The position numbers were made by a program, and so were the translations under genes. Under the pieces are notes generated by a model, which was not told the DNA's origin, made no database searches, and worked only from the letters and a program-made list of their open reading frames with translations. Below, one piece after another: positions 16,373 to 25,700 of a stretch of 64,000 nucleotides of DNA. The DNA comes from Paracoccaceae bacterium (GTDB lineage: Bacteria > Pseudomonadota > Alphaproteobacteria > Rhodobacterales > Rhodobacteraceae): positions 1-64,000 of the forward strand of contig WKFI01000005.1 of assembly GCA_014872875.1 (NCBI GenBank). The letters run 5' to 3'. Position 1 is the first letter of the stretch; the number at the start of each line of letters is the position of its first letter.

Positions 16373-18628
16373 TTACGATTTCTTGTCTGTGGAGTCCGAA
16401 GGCTTTGGCGCCTCGGGACTCGAAGATTTCGACAGGGTGTTGAGGTCACGCGCCTCGCGGATCAGCCCGCCCATCTTGGCCAGGCTGCCACCTTCGATGC
16501 CGATTTCAGACAGCAGGTTGTCGATCATAGGCGCCTGAACCCGATAGCGCAGAGCGGAATCTATCACCTCGTCCGTGGTATTCTTGGCTGCGCCACCGGT
16601 GCCGCCTTCGCCCATGCCTCCAAGATGCATAATCTTGATATCATTGATCTTCTCCATCGGTTTGACCGAGGCGGAGACAATACCCTCGACATGCTCCAAC
16701 ATCTTGCGGCGGAAGATCGACTGGCGTGCTTCGTCCGTCAGAATGTTCTCGGCCTCATTGATCAGACGCTGAGCCTCCGCATTCACGGCGGCCGTTATCT
16801 TGTCGCTTTCTGCAATGATCTTGCGGGCCTTGGCGTCCTTCTCGGCCAAGGTCAGTTCGACCTTGCTCCGGCGATCGGCTTCTTCGGTTGCACGGGTTGT
16901 CCGGACGGCCTCTTCGGCTTCGGCCACTCTGGCGCGTGCTTCTTCTGCTGCAATCTGGGCCGCAGCCTCGTCCAGCGATTTCTGATAAACCGCGATGGCC
17001 TTGTCCAGTTCAGCGGTTTCAACGCTCTGATCACGTTCGATTTCCTGCGATCGCCGGTCACGCTCTTGCAGGATACGTGCCTCGTCCAATCCCCGTTCGC
17101 TGGCGATGCGGGCCCGTTCGACTTCTTCACGGGCAGAGATTTCGGCTTCTCGCAGCAAGCGCTGGCGATCAACTTCAAGCTGTTCCAGTGTCTTGCGGCG
17201 TTCAAGTTTGGCCGCCTCAACCGCCTGATCACGGTTGACATCAAGAACCTCGCGCGAACGATCGGCCTCAATGCGCTCCTTCTCCTGCGCCAGGTCCGTT
17301 TCGACCTGCAGTTTCTCCAGCTCTCGGCGCGTGTTCAGTTCCGCGACCTGCACCTTTTCGTCACTTTCAATCCGGGCCTCGCGTGTCACGCGATCGGCCT
17401 CGATCCGCTGCTCTTCCAGTGCTTTCTGCTGGGCGATGCGGGCCGCTTCCAGGGCTTCTGCAGCGGCGATCTCCGCTTCTTCATCAGCGCGGTTCTTCGC
17501 GATCTCGGCAGCACGAATTTTGCGTTCCGAGCTTATTCTTTCGTCCGCTATTTGGGCGTCTCTCGCGATTTCAGCTCCGGCGACCTTGCTCTCTTGTTGA
17601 ATTCGCTCAAGATCTACAGCCTCACGCGTGGCGATTTCGATCTCTTCGACTTCCTTGCGCTGCTTCAGCTCAAGCTTGCGGACCTCAAGCTCAGACAAGA
17701 TACGGGTCTCGGAAATCGACTTTTCCTGGGCAATGCGATTGCGCTCGATTGCTTCATTCGACGCAATTTCTGCCGCTTGGCTTTCAGCTATTTTCTCAGC
17801 CTTTTCGCGCGCTATCTGCGCCTGTTGGTCCGCGCGGTGGGTTTCGATGTCGCGTTCCTGCTTCAAACGCGCCAATTCCGCCTCAAGCTCAATTTCGAGC
17901 GCACGCTTTTCGCTTTCAAGGTTGCGATTGCGGATCAGGATGGCAGTTTCCTGCTCGATGTCGTTGCGAGTTTTGCGGCGTGTTTCGATCTCATCAATCA
18001 GCTTTGTCAAACCTTCCGCATCGAAACGGTTGGATGGGTTGAAATATTCAAGACCCGTCTGATCGATGTCGGTGATGGCAACGGATTCCAGCTCCAAACC
18101 GTTCTCGGCCAACGCGACATGCGCGCTTTCCTTGACCCGTGACACATAGGTCGAGCGCTGTTCATGGATCTCTTCCAGGTCCATCGATGCCGCAACTTCA
18201 CGCAAGGCCGACACAAATTTGCCCAAAAGAAGACCGTGCAATTTTTCCTGGTTCATCGTCCGATGACCCAGTGTCGTTGCCGCTATTGAAACGGCTTCGT
18301 CCGTTTTTTGCACTCTGACATAAAAATCAGCCATCACATCGACGCGCATTCGGTCTTTCGTGATCAAGGCATCTTCGCCACCGCGTTGCACTTCCAACTG
18401 CAGCGTATTCATGTTCACCGGCGTCACGTTGTGAATGATTGGCCAGACGAAAGCACCGGCGTCGATTACAACTTTTTCACCCAAAAAGCCTGTACGAACA
18501 AAGGCGGTTTCCTTTGTGGTCCTGCGATACAACCAGTTTAGGACCCAATACACGATGGCGACAGCGATTACGGCCACGATGAGCCAGGATACAAGCTGTC
18601 CAATCAATTGTCCTGTCATGTCCTTCAC
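16373..18628 (-). CDS. Flotillin/YqiK-family membrane scaffold, unusually long
   Basis: A 751-residue SPFH protein. A membrane segment at residues 8-30 is followed by a band-7/PHB domain (about 30-200), with a flotillin-like N-terminal context (YRRTTKETAFVRTGFLGEKVV). Next comes an uninterrupted charged coiled coil from about 210 to 640, then a short C-terminal domain (KINDIKIMHLGG) as in YqiK. The coil is built of degenerate short repeats around ERI..E..I.EARI and AEIAR. YqiK-type flotillins are usually near 550 residues, so the coil looks expanded by about 200. Its place inside a catabolic operon is unusual. Flotillins organise membrane microdomains, so it may cluster the importer with the hydroxylase. 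Confidence 0.88.
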   Translation of the reverse strand: MKDMTGQLIGQLVSWLIVAVIAVAIVYWVLNWLYRRTTKETAFVRTGFLGEKVVIDAGAFVWPIIHNVTPVNMNTLQLEVQRGGEDALITKDRMRVDVMADFYVRVQKTDEAVSIAATTLGHRTMNQEKLHGLLLGKFVSALREVAASMDLEEIHEQRSTYVSRVKESAHVALAENGLELESVAITDIDQTGLEYFNPSNRFDAEGLTKLIDEIETRRKTRNDIEQETAILIRNRNLESEKRALEIELEAELARLKQERDIETHRADQQAQIAREKAEKIAESQAAEIASNEAIERNRIAQEKSISETRILSELEVRKLELKQRKEVEEIEIATREAVDLERIQQESKVAGAEIARDAQIADERISSERKIRAAEIAKNRADEEAEIAAAEALEAARIAQQKALEEQRIEADRVTREARIESDEKVQVAELNTRRELEKLQVETDLAQEKERIEADRSREVLDVNRDQAVEAAKLERRKTLEQLEVDRQRLLREAEISAREEVERARIASERGLDEARILQERDRRSQEIERDQSVETAELDKAIAVYQKSLDEAAAQIAAEEARARVAEAEEAVRTTRATEEADRRSKVELTLAEKDAKARKIIAESDKITAAVNAEAQRLINEAENILTDEARQSIFRRKMLEHVEGIVSASVKPMEKINDIKIMHLGGMGEGGTGGAAKNTTDEVIDSALRYRVQAPMIDNLLSEIGIEGGSLAKMGGLIREARDLNTLSKSSSPEAPKPSDSTDKKS

Positions 18629-18632
18629 TCCC

Positions 18633-19478
18633 TCAGTCTTGCGCTGCCGCCATGGCGATTTTCTTGAATTCCTGCGTGGTTTTGGTCAGGGCAACTTCGG
18701 ACGGAAGTCTTTCCATCGAACTGGCCCCGTAAAACCCGTGACAATTTTCTGTATTCTGAAGCACGTATTCCGCGTCGGTAGGCATCGAAATCGGACCACC
18801 ATGACAGAGCACGATAGCCTCTGGATTGACCTCAAGAGCGGCGGCAGCCCAGTCGTCAATCAGCCTCGGCGCATCCTCGATCCTTGATGCGGTTCCAGCG
18901 CCGATGGCGCCGCCTGTTGTCAGCCCAAGATGGCAAACGATGATATCTGCGCCAGCCTCGGCCATTGCCCGAGCGTCATCCGCCGAGAACACGTATGGCG
19001 TGGTCAGCAAGCCCCGCTGCGCCGCCTTTCGGATCACATCGACTTCCTTGGAATACGACATGCCGGTTTCTTCCAGATTGACGCGAAACTGTCCGTCAAT
19101 CAGGCCTACTGTCGGAAAGTTCTGCACGCCCGAGAGACCAATTCTCTCGATTTCATCGAGTAAAAGCTCCATGTCCCGGAACGGATCTGTTCCGCACACC
19201 CCGGCAAGAACCGGCGTATGGGACACTGCGCGTAATACCTCCTGCGCCATGTCCAACATGATTGCGTTGGCGTCCCCGTAAGGCATCATTCCAGCAAGAG
19301 AACCCTGGCCCGCCATGCGAAAGCGACCGGAGTTGTAAATCACGATCAGGTCGATCCCGCCGCGCTCCTCGCACTTTGCAGACAAGCCCGTTCCTGCACC
19401 GCCACCGATGATAGGTATTTTGCTGTCCCGCATGGAACGGAACTTTTCCATGAGCTTAGAACTTTCAAACCGTGGCAT
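18633..19478 (-). CDS. PEP-hydrolase-like TIM-barrel protein (PF09370-type)
   Basis: A 281-residue TIM barrel of the 'phosphoenolpyruvate hydrolase family', also described as TIM-barrel signal-transduction proteins. It has an N-terminal [13 protein letters not shown] loop, a [10 protein letters not shown] block, VCGTDPF, and a C-terminal [11 protein letters not shown] motif. I chose the start MPRFESS at 19478. It lies 14 bases inside the end of the preceding gene, which encodes the UPF0261/Tm-1 domain that usually accompanies this family. The pair may process an imported or ring-opened carbon compound; the actual reaction is not established. Confidence 0.82.
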   Translation of the reverse strand: MPRFESSKLMEKFRSMRDSKIPIIGGGAGTGLSAKCEERGGIDLIVIYNSGRFRMAGQGSLAGMMPYGDANAIMLDMAQEVLRAVSHTPVLAGVCGTDPFRDMELLLDEIERIGLSGVQNFPTVGLIDGQFRVNLEETGMSYSKEVDVIRKAAQRGLLTTPYVFSADDARAMAEAGADIIVCHLGLTTGGAIGAGTASRIEDAPRLIDDWAAAALEVNPEAIVLCHGGPISMPTDAEYVLQNTENCHGFYGASSMERLPSEVALTKTTQEFKKIAMAAAQD

Positions 19479-21648
19479 GGGCAAGTCTCCTTTCTTGTCG
19501 GTCCGGCTTTGCAATGGTTTCGAGTTGCCTGGTCACTTCTTTGGCGAAAGCGGCCGAATTGATATGATGTGGCACCCGGACCAAAAGGCGTTCCGATGTC
19601 TCGTGAACGGCCTCTTCCAGCGCCTGGAACAGGGCTTCGTTTGCGACCGGGTCATGGAATGGTTGCCCCGGGGCATCGAGCGCTGACAAACCTCCTTCGG
19701 GCAGGAAAAAGCGCACCGGACCCTGCATCTGGTTCAGCTTGTTGCCGATCCAAAGACCCATCTCCCGACATTCTTCTGCCGTACTGCGCATCAATGTGAC
19801 TTGTGGATTGTGCTGGTAAAACACCCTGCCGCTGAAACGTTCCGGCACGGTTTCAGGTGCGCCGAAATTGACGGTGTCGAGGGCACCACAGGAACCCAAG
19901 TACGGAAGGCGTCGCTGTGTCAGAACATCCAGCCGGCTTTCATCCGCCGCCAGCACGCCCCCGGCAATCATGTCTGCAATCTCGGTTGTCGTGATATCCA
20001 GGATCGTTCCGATGATCCCGTGCTCGGCCAACGCTTCCATGCTGCGGCCGCCCGATCCAGTGGCATGGAAAACGAGACACTCGTAAGACGCGTCAAGCGC
20101 TTCGGTCAGATGAGTGACGCAAGGTGTTGTTATCCCGAACATCGTCAAACCAAGCACGGGTTTGTCACTGAAACCGGCATTGTCTGGCTCACGTTCACGA
20201 TCACGAACCATTCCGCCCAGAGCATTTGCGCCGTTGGCAAGCACCTGCCGCGTGATCCTGTTCAAGCCCTGAATATCCGCCACCGCGTTGATCATGGTGA
20301 TATCGGACCCTGACACATAAGGGCCGACATCCCCGGCCGCGACGGTCGAGATCATGACTTTGGGCACGCCCACCGGCAGCTCTCTCATGGCAGGCGTCGC
20401 CAGAGCCGTCCCGCCGCTGCCTCCCGCCGAGATAATGCCCGCTATGTCGTTTCGCCTTGATATCCAATTGCGGAAGGCCTCGGACATTGCGGCAACGCTC
20501 TGGCCACGATCCGTCCCCATGCCTCTGCCGCGCCGGCCCGATGCCGCAATCTCATGCGCTGGAAAGTCGGCCGCAGAAAAACCTTCGCGCGTAGACAGGT
20601 CCACTGTACGAACGTTCAGCCCCTGCTTACGCAGAATGTCCCGGATGAAGGTCAGTTCGCGGGCCTTGGTGTCCATTGTGCCAGCCACCAGAACCAATCC
20701 ACCGCGCGACGGAAGAGCGTGTGGCCGGATCAGGGACGCGTCTGGCGAATGCGGCACCGGCTCTGCTGTCACAGGCCGTGACTTGCGCATGATCTCGGCC
20801 ACGCTTGCCGGGCGCGACCAACGCGTTGGCACAGCTGGATTCGACATATAAACGAACCGGCTTTTGCGAGAGGCTCCATCCGCTTCAATCGTGTCCGGAG
20901 ATAGCGCCTCTTCATCGTCATCGTGAGCGTGGCGCCCTACCCCCAGCAGGCTCTGCTGCAGGTCAATGTCTGTTGAAAGCCGTGTCGCGTCGATTAGCCG
21001 GTTGATCCGTCCATTGAGCATGATCGCCACCGTGTCCGAGACCGAGGTCGCAACACCGATGTTTTGCTCGATGACCAGAATATCCATCTCGCCCTGCGCA
21101 GCGAGTGAGATCAGCATCTCGGTTACCTGATCGACGATGACCGGCGCCAGCCCTTCGGTCGGCTCATCCATGATCAGCAGTCTGGGATTGGAAAGCAAAG
21201 CGCGGGCAATCGCCAGCATCTGCTGCTCTCCGCCCGAAAGCTGCCCGCCACCATTCTGCTTGCGTTCAGCCAGGCGTGGGAACACGTCGTAAATCCGCTC
21301 CGGTGTCCACGACCCCTTGCCGCTTGCAAGCATTTTCAGGTGTTCGTCCACTGTCAACGAAGGCCACAACCGGCGCCCCTGCGGCACATAGGCGATCCCC
21401 ATGCGGGCGATCGCGCCAGGGTCCCGGCCCAGCAATGGCGTGCCATCAAAATTGATAGATCCCGTCCGGGCTGGGATCAGCCCCATGATGGTCTTGCACA
21501 GCGTGGTCTTACCCATGCCGTTGCGCCCGACCACGGACAAAACCCCTCCGGGCAATGTCAGGTCGACGCCCTGCAGCGCGTGGGAGGCGCCGTAAAAGAC
21601 ATTCAGTCCGCGAACATCCAGGGCCGGGGCAGAGTTCCGATCAGTCAT
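19465..21648 (-). CDS. LivF-type ABC ATPase fused to Tm-1-like/UPF0261 domain
   Basis: A 727-residue fusion. Residues 1-240 are a branched-chain-type ABC ATPase: Walker [10 protein letters not shown] (41-49), signature LSGGE (137-141) and Walker B LLIMDE (157-162). Residues 240-315 form a linker with acidic and proline-rich parts. Residues 316-720 are a complete UPF0261/Tm-1-like ATP-binding domain ([30 protein letters not shown]). I chose the start MTDRNS at 21648, overlapping LivG by eight bases. Fusing the transporter ATPase to a catabolic domain suggests the UPF0261 step acts on the transported compound at the membrane. No frameshift is seen across the junction. Confidence 0.88.
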   Translation of the reverse strand: MTDRNSAPALDVRGLNVFYGASHALQGVDLTLPGGVLSVVGRNGMGKTTLCKTIMGLIPARTGSINFDGTPLLGRDPGAIARMGIAYVPQGRRLWPSLTVDEHLKMLASGKGSWTPERIYDVFPRLAERKQNGGGQLSGGEQQMLAIARALLSNPRLLIMDEPTEGLAPVIVDQVTEMLISLAAQGEMDILVIEQNIGVATSVSDTVAIMLNGRINRLIDATRLSTDIDLQQSLLGVGRHAHDDDEEALSPDTIEADGASRKSRFVYMSNPAVPTRWSRPASVAEIMRKSRPVTAEPVPHSPDASLIRPHALPSRGGLVLVAGTMDTKARELTFIRDILRKQGLNVRTVDLSTREGFSAADFPAHEIAASGRRGRGMGTDRGQSVAAMSEAFRNWISRRNDIAGIISAGGSGGTALATPAMRELPVGVPKVMISTVAAGDVGPYVSGSDITMINAVADIQGLNRITRQVLANGANALGGMVRDREREPDNAGFSDKPVLGLTMFGITTPCVTHLTEALDASYECLVFHATGSGGRSMEALAEHGIIGTILDITTTEIADMIAGGVLAADESRLDVLTQRRLPYLGSCGALDTVNFGAPETVPERFSGRVFYQHNPQVTLMRSTAEECREMGLWIGNKLNQMQGPVRFFLPEGGLSALDAPGQPFHDPVANEALFQALEEAVHETSERLLVRVPHHINSAAFAKEVTRQLETIAKPDRQERRLAHATV

Positions 21649-22420
21649 GCCCGCCCCCCAGATAAAGCGCCTGTACCTCGGGGTCGTTTTCGATTTCCTC
21701 CGGAGCACCGTCCTTGAAGATCTTGCCGTTGTGCATCATCGTCACACGGTCGGCGACACGCAGGGCAACATCCATGTCATGCTCGATAATCACGTAACCC
21801 ATATGTGTCGGCAGCCGCCCGAGAATGGACACCAGATCCTTGCGTTCCGACGGCGACAGACCAGCAGCAGGTTCATCCAGAAGTACAAGACGCGGCGCAC
21901 CTGCCAGGGCCAGCGCAATTTCCAGCTGCCGTTGTTGGCCATAAGACAAGTCCGAGACTGTCGCCTCGCGGACGTCATCCAGATGGACAATATCGATCAG
22001 GTTTTCGGCGGCATGCATAAGTGCATCGTCGCCGTTTGCGCGACGCATGGAGAACCGTCCACGAGAGACACCGCGACAGGCCAGATAGACATTGTCACGG
22101 ACAGTCAAACCATCAAACAACAACGAAATCTGGTAAGTCCGTCGCAACCCGCGACGAATGCGTTCGTGGGCTGGAAAGGCCGTCACATCTTCACCAAAGA
22201 ACATCACGCTGCCACTTGTCGGAGGGAAATCCCCGGTGATGCAGTTGAACAGCGTGGTTTTTCCGGCTCCGTTGGACCCCAGCACCGCGCGGCGTTCCCC
22301 CGGCCGGATGGACATTGTAATGTCCGTCAGCGCATTGAGCGCTCCAAACTGTTTGGTTACCCCGCGCAACTCCAGCGCGTACTCGGTCCCTATGTCCTGT
22401 TTAAGACTTTGCTCAGACAT
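21641..22420 (-). CDS. livG: LivG-type ABC transporter ATPase
   Basis: A 259-residue branched-chain-type ATPase with Walker A GSNGAGKTT, a variant signature LSYGQQRQLE (YG in place of GG, common in LivG) and Walker B LVLLDEP. The start MSEQSLK at 22420 overlaps the LivM stop by eight bases. It pairs with the LivF fusion to energise the importer. The LivG-type ending [18 protein letters not shown] is intact. Confidence 0.92.
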   Translation of the reverse strand: MSEQSLKQDIGTEYALELRGVTKQFGALNALTDITMSIRPGERRAVLGSNGAGKTTLFNCITGDFPPTSGSVMFFGEDVTAFPAHERIRRGLRRTYQISLLFDGLTVRDNVYLACRGVSRGRFSMRRANGDDALMHAAENLIDIVHLDDVREATVSDLSYGQQRQLEIALALAGAPRLVLLDEPAAGLSPSERKDLVSILGRLPTHMGYVIIEHDMDVALRVADRVTMMHNGKIFKDGAPEEIENDPEVQALYLGGGHD

Positions 22421-23498
22421 CGGTTTTTCCCTCCGTCGAAGCGTTCTCCTTCCGCTTAAGCCGGAGTTTGGGAGCAAACTTGTTCCACAGACCGCAAACT
22501 CCGTCGGGGGACCAGTAAACGATTATGAGAAAGCCCAGCCCGACCAACAGCTTGAAGCGTTCTCCGCTGAGGTTCAGGGCGACCAGAAAATCCAGAGCAT
22601 AGGTGCGCAAAACAACATAGATCAAAGCCCCAATGAACGGACCGATGGGTGTGTTGATCCCTCCGATCACGGCGATGACCAGGATGTCGATGACTGGCCC
22701 GACCGCAGCGGTTCCCGGTGAAATCTGACCGTTCGACCAAGTCAGCAGAATGCCACCAACAGCTGCCAGAACACCGGCGAAAGCATAGGCCGCAATCCTG
22801 TGTGCATTGACCGAATATCCCAGCGCTGCCATCCGGCGCGGGTTGTCCCGAACCCCCTGCAACGCCAGACCAAAGGGTGTGCGCGATACATAGACAACAG
22901 CAAAGTAACCGGCTGCTGCCCAGAAGAGTGACAGATAGTAAAACGCAGTTGGTGAGCGCCAATCGATCCCGAAAAGGTGCGGCGGCAACACTCCGTTGAA
23001 ACCAGTGAACCCGTTGAAAATCGTATAGTTCTGGCGGGTAAAGTAGAAGAAGGCCGACGCGATCGCCAGTGTGATCATGATGGTATAGATACCCTCGGTC
23101 CGCACCGCCAAAGCGCCGGTGGCCACGCAGAACAAGGTCGCAATCAGGATTGCGGCTATGACCGACAGATACCAGGGCCAGCCCATGCTGATTTCGGCCA
23201 CGCCGCTGGTTCCAAAGATTGCAACACAATAGCCAGCCACGGCCGCAACGGTCATCTGCACCAGGCTGACCATGCCCCCATATCCGGCAAGAAACATCAG
23301 GCTGAGAGAAATCAGCCCCAAGACAAATGACCAGCCGAACACCTGGTATTGGACGAAATCGCCTGTGAACGTGGGCACCAACAACAGAATTATGGCGACG
23401 AACCAAACATTTGCTGGCACCGTGGCAAGCTTGCGGCCAAGTTCGCTCTTGCGGGCTTTGGTCGCGTCGGTAGCGGAAACTGTTTCGGATTGTGCCAT
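22413..23498 (-). CDS. livM: LivM-type ABC permease
   Basis: A 361-residue permease with about ten membrane segments, basic N-terminus and the LivM core GYGGMVSLVQMT and GLALQGVRDNPRRMAALG, which is the ATPase-contact loop. It starts three bases after LivH. The C-terminus is hydrophilic and basic. With LivH it forms the channel of a hydrophobic-amino-acid-type (HAAT) importer; many such importers carry carboxylates, amides or aromatic acids rather than leucine. Confidence 0.92.
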   Translation of the reverse strand: MAQSETVSATDATKARKSELGRKLATVPANVWFVAIILLLVPTFTGDFVQYQVFGWSFVLGLISLSLMFLAGYGGMVSLVQMTVAAVAGYCVAIFGTSGVAEISMGWPWYLSVIAAILIATLFCVATGALAVRTEGIYTIMITLAIASAFFYFTRQNYTIFNGFTGFNGVLPPHLFGIDWRSPTAFYYLSLFWAAAGYFAVVYVSRTPFGLALQGVRDNPRRMAALGYSVNAHRIAAYAFAGVLAAVGGILLTWSNGQISPGTAAVGPVIDILVIAVIGGINTPIGPFIGALIYVVLRTYALDFLVALNLSGERFKLLVGLGFLIIVYWSPDGVCGLWNKFAPKLRLKRKENASTEGKTDV

Positions 23499-23501
23499 GG
23501 C

Positions 23502-24515
23502 TCAGCCCTTCCCCATCAGGCCTTGCGGCCGGAAGGCCAACACGAGCACCATGATCAAAAAGGTCAGGACAACCGCATAGGTTGGCATGTAGACCGAGCC
23601 GAACTGCTCGGCCAATCCCACCAACAACGCGCCAAGTGCCGCACCGGGGATTGATCCCATGCCCCCCACGATTACCACCACTAGCGAAGACAGCAGGAAA
23701 CGGGTGTCCTCTCCCGGAGCCATAGATTGGAAGGTCCCACCCACAACACCGGCCATCCCCGCGAGGCCTGCACCAAATGCGAAGACGCAGATGAAAACGA
23801 GCTGGACCCGAACGCCCGAGGCTGAAAGCATCTCACGATCATCAACACCTGCACGCACATACATCCCGATGCGTGTGCGGTTCAGGATAAGCCACATGCC
23901 AAGACCAATCACCACCGCCGCCAACAGTATGGCAAGGCGTACGGCTGGGTATTTCAGGAAGATCGGCGCACCTGTTGAACGTTTGACCCCGGTTTGGATG
24001 AACGTCTCAACCGGACCAGAAAGCATTTCGGGCGCAAGGATCTGGTAGAAGTCGCCGCCCCAGACCCACAGCATCAGATCCGCCAGAACGATCGAAATAC
24101 CAATGGTGATCAGCGTTTGTTGCAGGTCCTGCCCGTCAAGGTGACGAAAGACCAGGACCTGAAGGACAAGGCCAAGACAGGCGATGGACAAAAAAGCAGC
24201 CGGGAATGCCAGCAACCACGAACCGGTCAGGGTTGCCACTTCGTAGCCAATGTACCCCCCCAAAAGGTACAAAGATCCATGCGCAAGGTTCACGTTACGC
24301 ATCAGGCCAAAAATCAGTGTGAAACCGGATGCAACAAGAAAGTACAGAGCGCCCAAGGTAATGCCGTTAAGAAGCGCATTAACGAAGACTTTTTTCTTGC
24401 CAATCACGGCCACAAGTTCAGGTGGCCAGATTGCGAATATAAGCCACAAAAGAACGAAGGACGCAGCCACGAGAATGGCCGACCAGATCGGGTGCCGTTT
24501 CCAGAATGCTCTCAT
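23502..24515 (-). CDS. livH: LivH-type ABC permease
   Basis: A 337-residue permease with about nine membrane segments and the LivH signature SGFTLIFGLMRNVNLAHGSLY, plus the GMYVRAGVDDREML coupling loop. I chose MRAFWKRHP at 24515 as start because upstream codons encode a polar sequence unlike a permease N-terminus. It lies 172 bases downstream of the AraC-type regulator gene and begins the long downstream operon. Confidence 0.9.
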   Translation of the reverse strand: MRAFWKRHPIWSAILVAASFVLLWLIFAIWPPELVAVIGKKKVFVNALLNGITLGALYFLVASGFTLIFGLMRNVNLAHGSLYLLGGYIGYEVATLTGSWLLAFPAAFLSIACLGLVLQVLVFRHLDGQDLQQTLITIGISIVLADLMLWVWGGDFYQILAPEMLSGPVETFIQTGVKRSTGAPIFLKYPAVRLAILLAAVVIGLGMWLILNRTRIGMYVRAGVDDREMLSASGVRVQLVFICVFAFGAGLAGMAGVVGGTFQSMAPGEDTRFLLSSLVVVIVGGMGSIPGAALGALLVGLAEQFGSVYMPTYAVVLTFLIMVLVLAFRPQGLMGKG

Positions 24516-24687
24516 TGCGCACTCCGGCTCTGAACAGTCCCACCTGCACCCATCATCCAAATGTCCTCCCAAGTCCAAGTTCTGACTCAGGATTGCAGAT
24601 TCAGATCAGTTTGAATTTACCGCACAGTCTCATCAGATGACCATCGCTCCGAATTTCCTCCCCAGAAAACTCGGTCGACCGCTCGAA

Positions 24688-25512
24688 TCAGATGAAAGAC
24701 GCAACCCGTCGATAATGCGAAGGCGCCAGTCCGACATTCGACGAAAAGAAACGAGAGAAACTGGCCTGCGACGAAAATCCGAGATGCTCAGCGATCGAGT
24801 TCACGGTCTTGCTCTGATCGGACAGATCGCTCAATGCCGTTTCGACGCGAAGCGTGTTCAGGTACAAGTTCGGTGTAAGACCGGTCTGTTGTTTGAAGAG
24901 CTTGAAGAAATGCGGTCTCGACAAACCGGATTCACGTGCGATGCCGTCCAAAATCATGGTTTCGCCAATGCCCTCTCGCATCAGCTGGATCGCCCGCCGA
25001 ACCCGAAAATCCGAAACGGCGATCAGTTTGATGCTGCGTTCGAGTGCTTCGGCTTGTTTCCAGGACTCGTCATAACACTCTTGCGTAAGCTCATAGAGAT
25101 ATCCGTCAATCAAATCAGTCTCTTCATTAAGAAACAGAAGATTGATCAGCTTGTTGACATAACCAGCGATCTTTGCGGTCCGATAGAAAAAATTAGTGCC
25201 GAACTGTAGGCCCGGACGTGGGTTGCGGGCAATCTCGGAATACCAGATAGGCTTGATGTAAAGCACAAGGAACATCGACGGTGTTCCCAACACCCCAGGC
25301 TGGAAAGAATGCGGCTGCCACGGCGAACAAGCCACGACGGTTTCCGGGTTCAAATCGTATGGCGTGTCCATGACCGGCATCTGTGACATGGGGCCGTCTA
25401 CGTAGAAAGTCAGGTGTCCCTCGCGATGCGCATGCGTCACCATGGGATCTCTGAGATTGTATATTGCAACACGCCCAAACGGGCCGTGATACACAGCAAC
25501 TGCGTCTCCCAT
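24688..25512 (-). CDS. AraC-family transcriptional regulator
   Basis: A 274-residue regulator: an N-terminal cupin-like sensor (about 1-165) and a C-terminal double helix-turn-helix of the AraC/XylS type (about 175-272; IARESGLSRPHFFKLFKQQTG and AEHLGFSSQASFSRFF). It lies between the binding-protein gene and the permeases of the importer, all on the minus strand. It is the obvious candidate to control the cluster in response to the transported compound. Ribosome site GGGAGGG precedes the start. Confidence 0.9.
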   Translation of the reverse strand: MGDAVAVYHGPFGRVAIYNLRDPMVTHAHREGHLTFYVDGPMSQMPVMDTPYDLNPETVVACSPWQPHSFQPGVLGTPSMFLVLYIKPIWYSEIARNPRPGLQFGTNFFYRTAKIAGYVNKLINLLFLNEETDLIDGYLYELTQECYDESWKQAEALERSIKLIAVSDFRVRRAIQLMREGIGETMILDGIARESGLSRPHFFKLFKQQTGLTPNLYLNTLRVETALSDLSDQSKTVNSIAEHLGFSSQASFSRFFSSNVGLAPSHYRRVASFI

Positions 25513-25627
25513 AAATCAGCCCTCCCCTGGCTGCTTTACTAGATATCTGAGCTAATTCGGGCCTAAAAACGGGCATTTTGCAAGGTATTCCGCTTTTTGG
25601 CGTCTTTCGTTCTTGTCAAAATGCATG

Positions 25628-25658
25628 CCGTCACCCCCGGATTTTTCGGGGGTGACGG
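25628..25658 (-). terminator. Hairpin after livK
   Basis: A perfect 12-bp stem, CCGTCACCCCCG pairing with CGGGGGTGACGG, closes a 7-base loop 43 bases past the livK stop on the minus strand. The short GCATTTT that follows is a weak T tract. It would end or attenuate transcription after the binding-protein gene, giving more binding protein than regulator and permeases. Confidence 0.75.
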
Positions 25659-25700
25659 ATGTGAAATCTGCCAGGATTCCCTTCGATTCAGACGCTAGGA

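Noticed and set aside
16625-18142. 505-codon open frame opposite the flotillin gene
   Set aside because: It is a mirror of the repetitive coiled-coil codons. The flotillin reading is clearly the real one.
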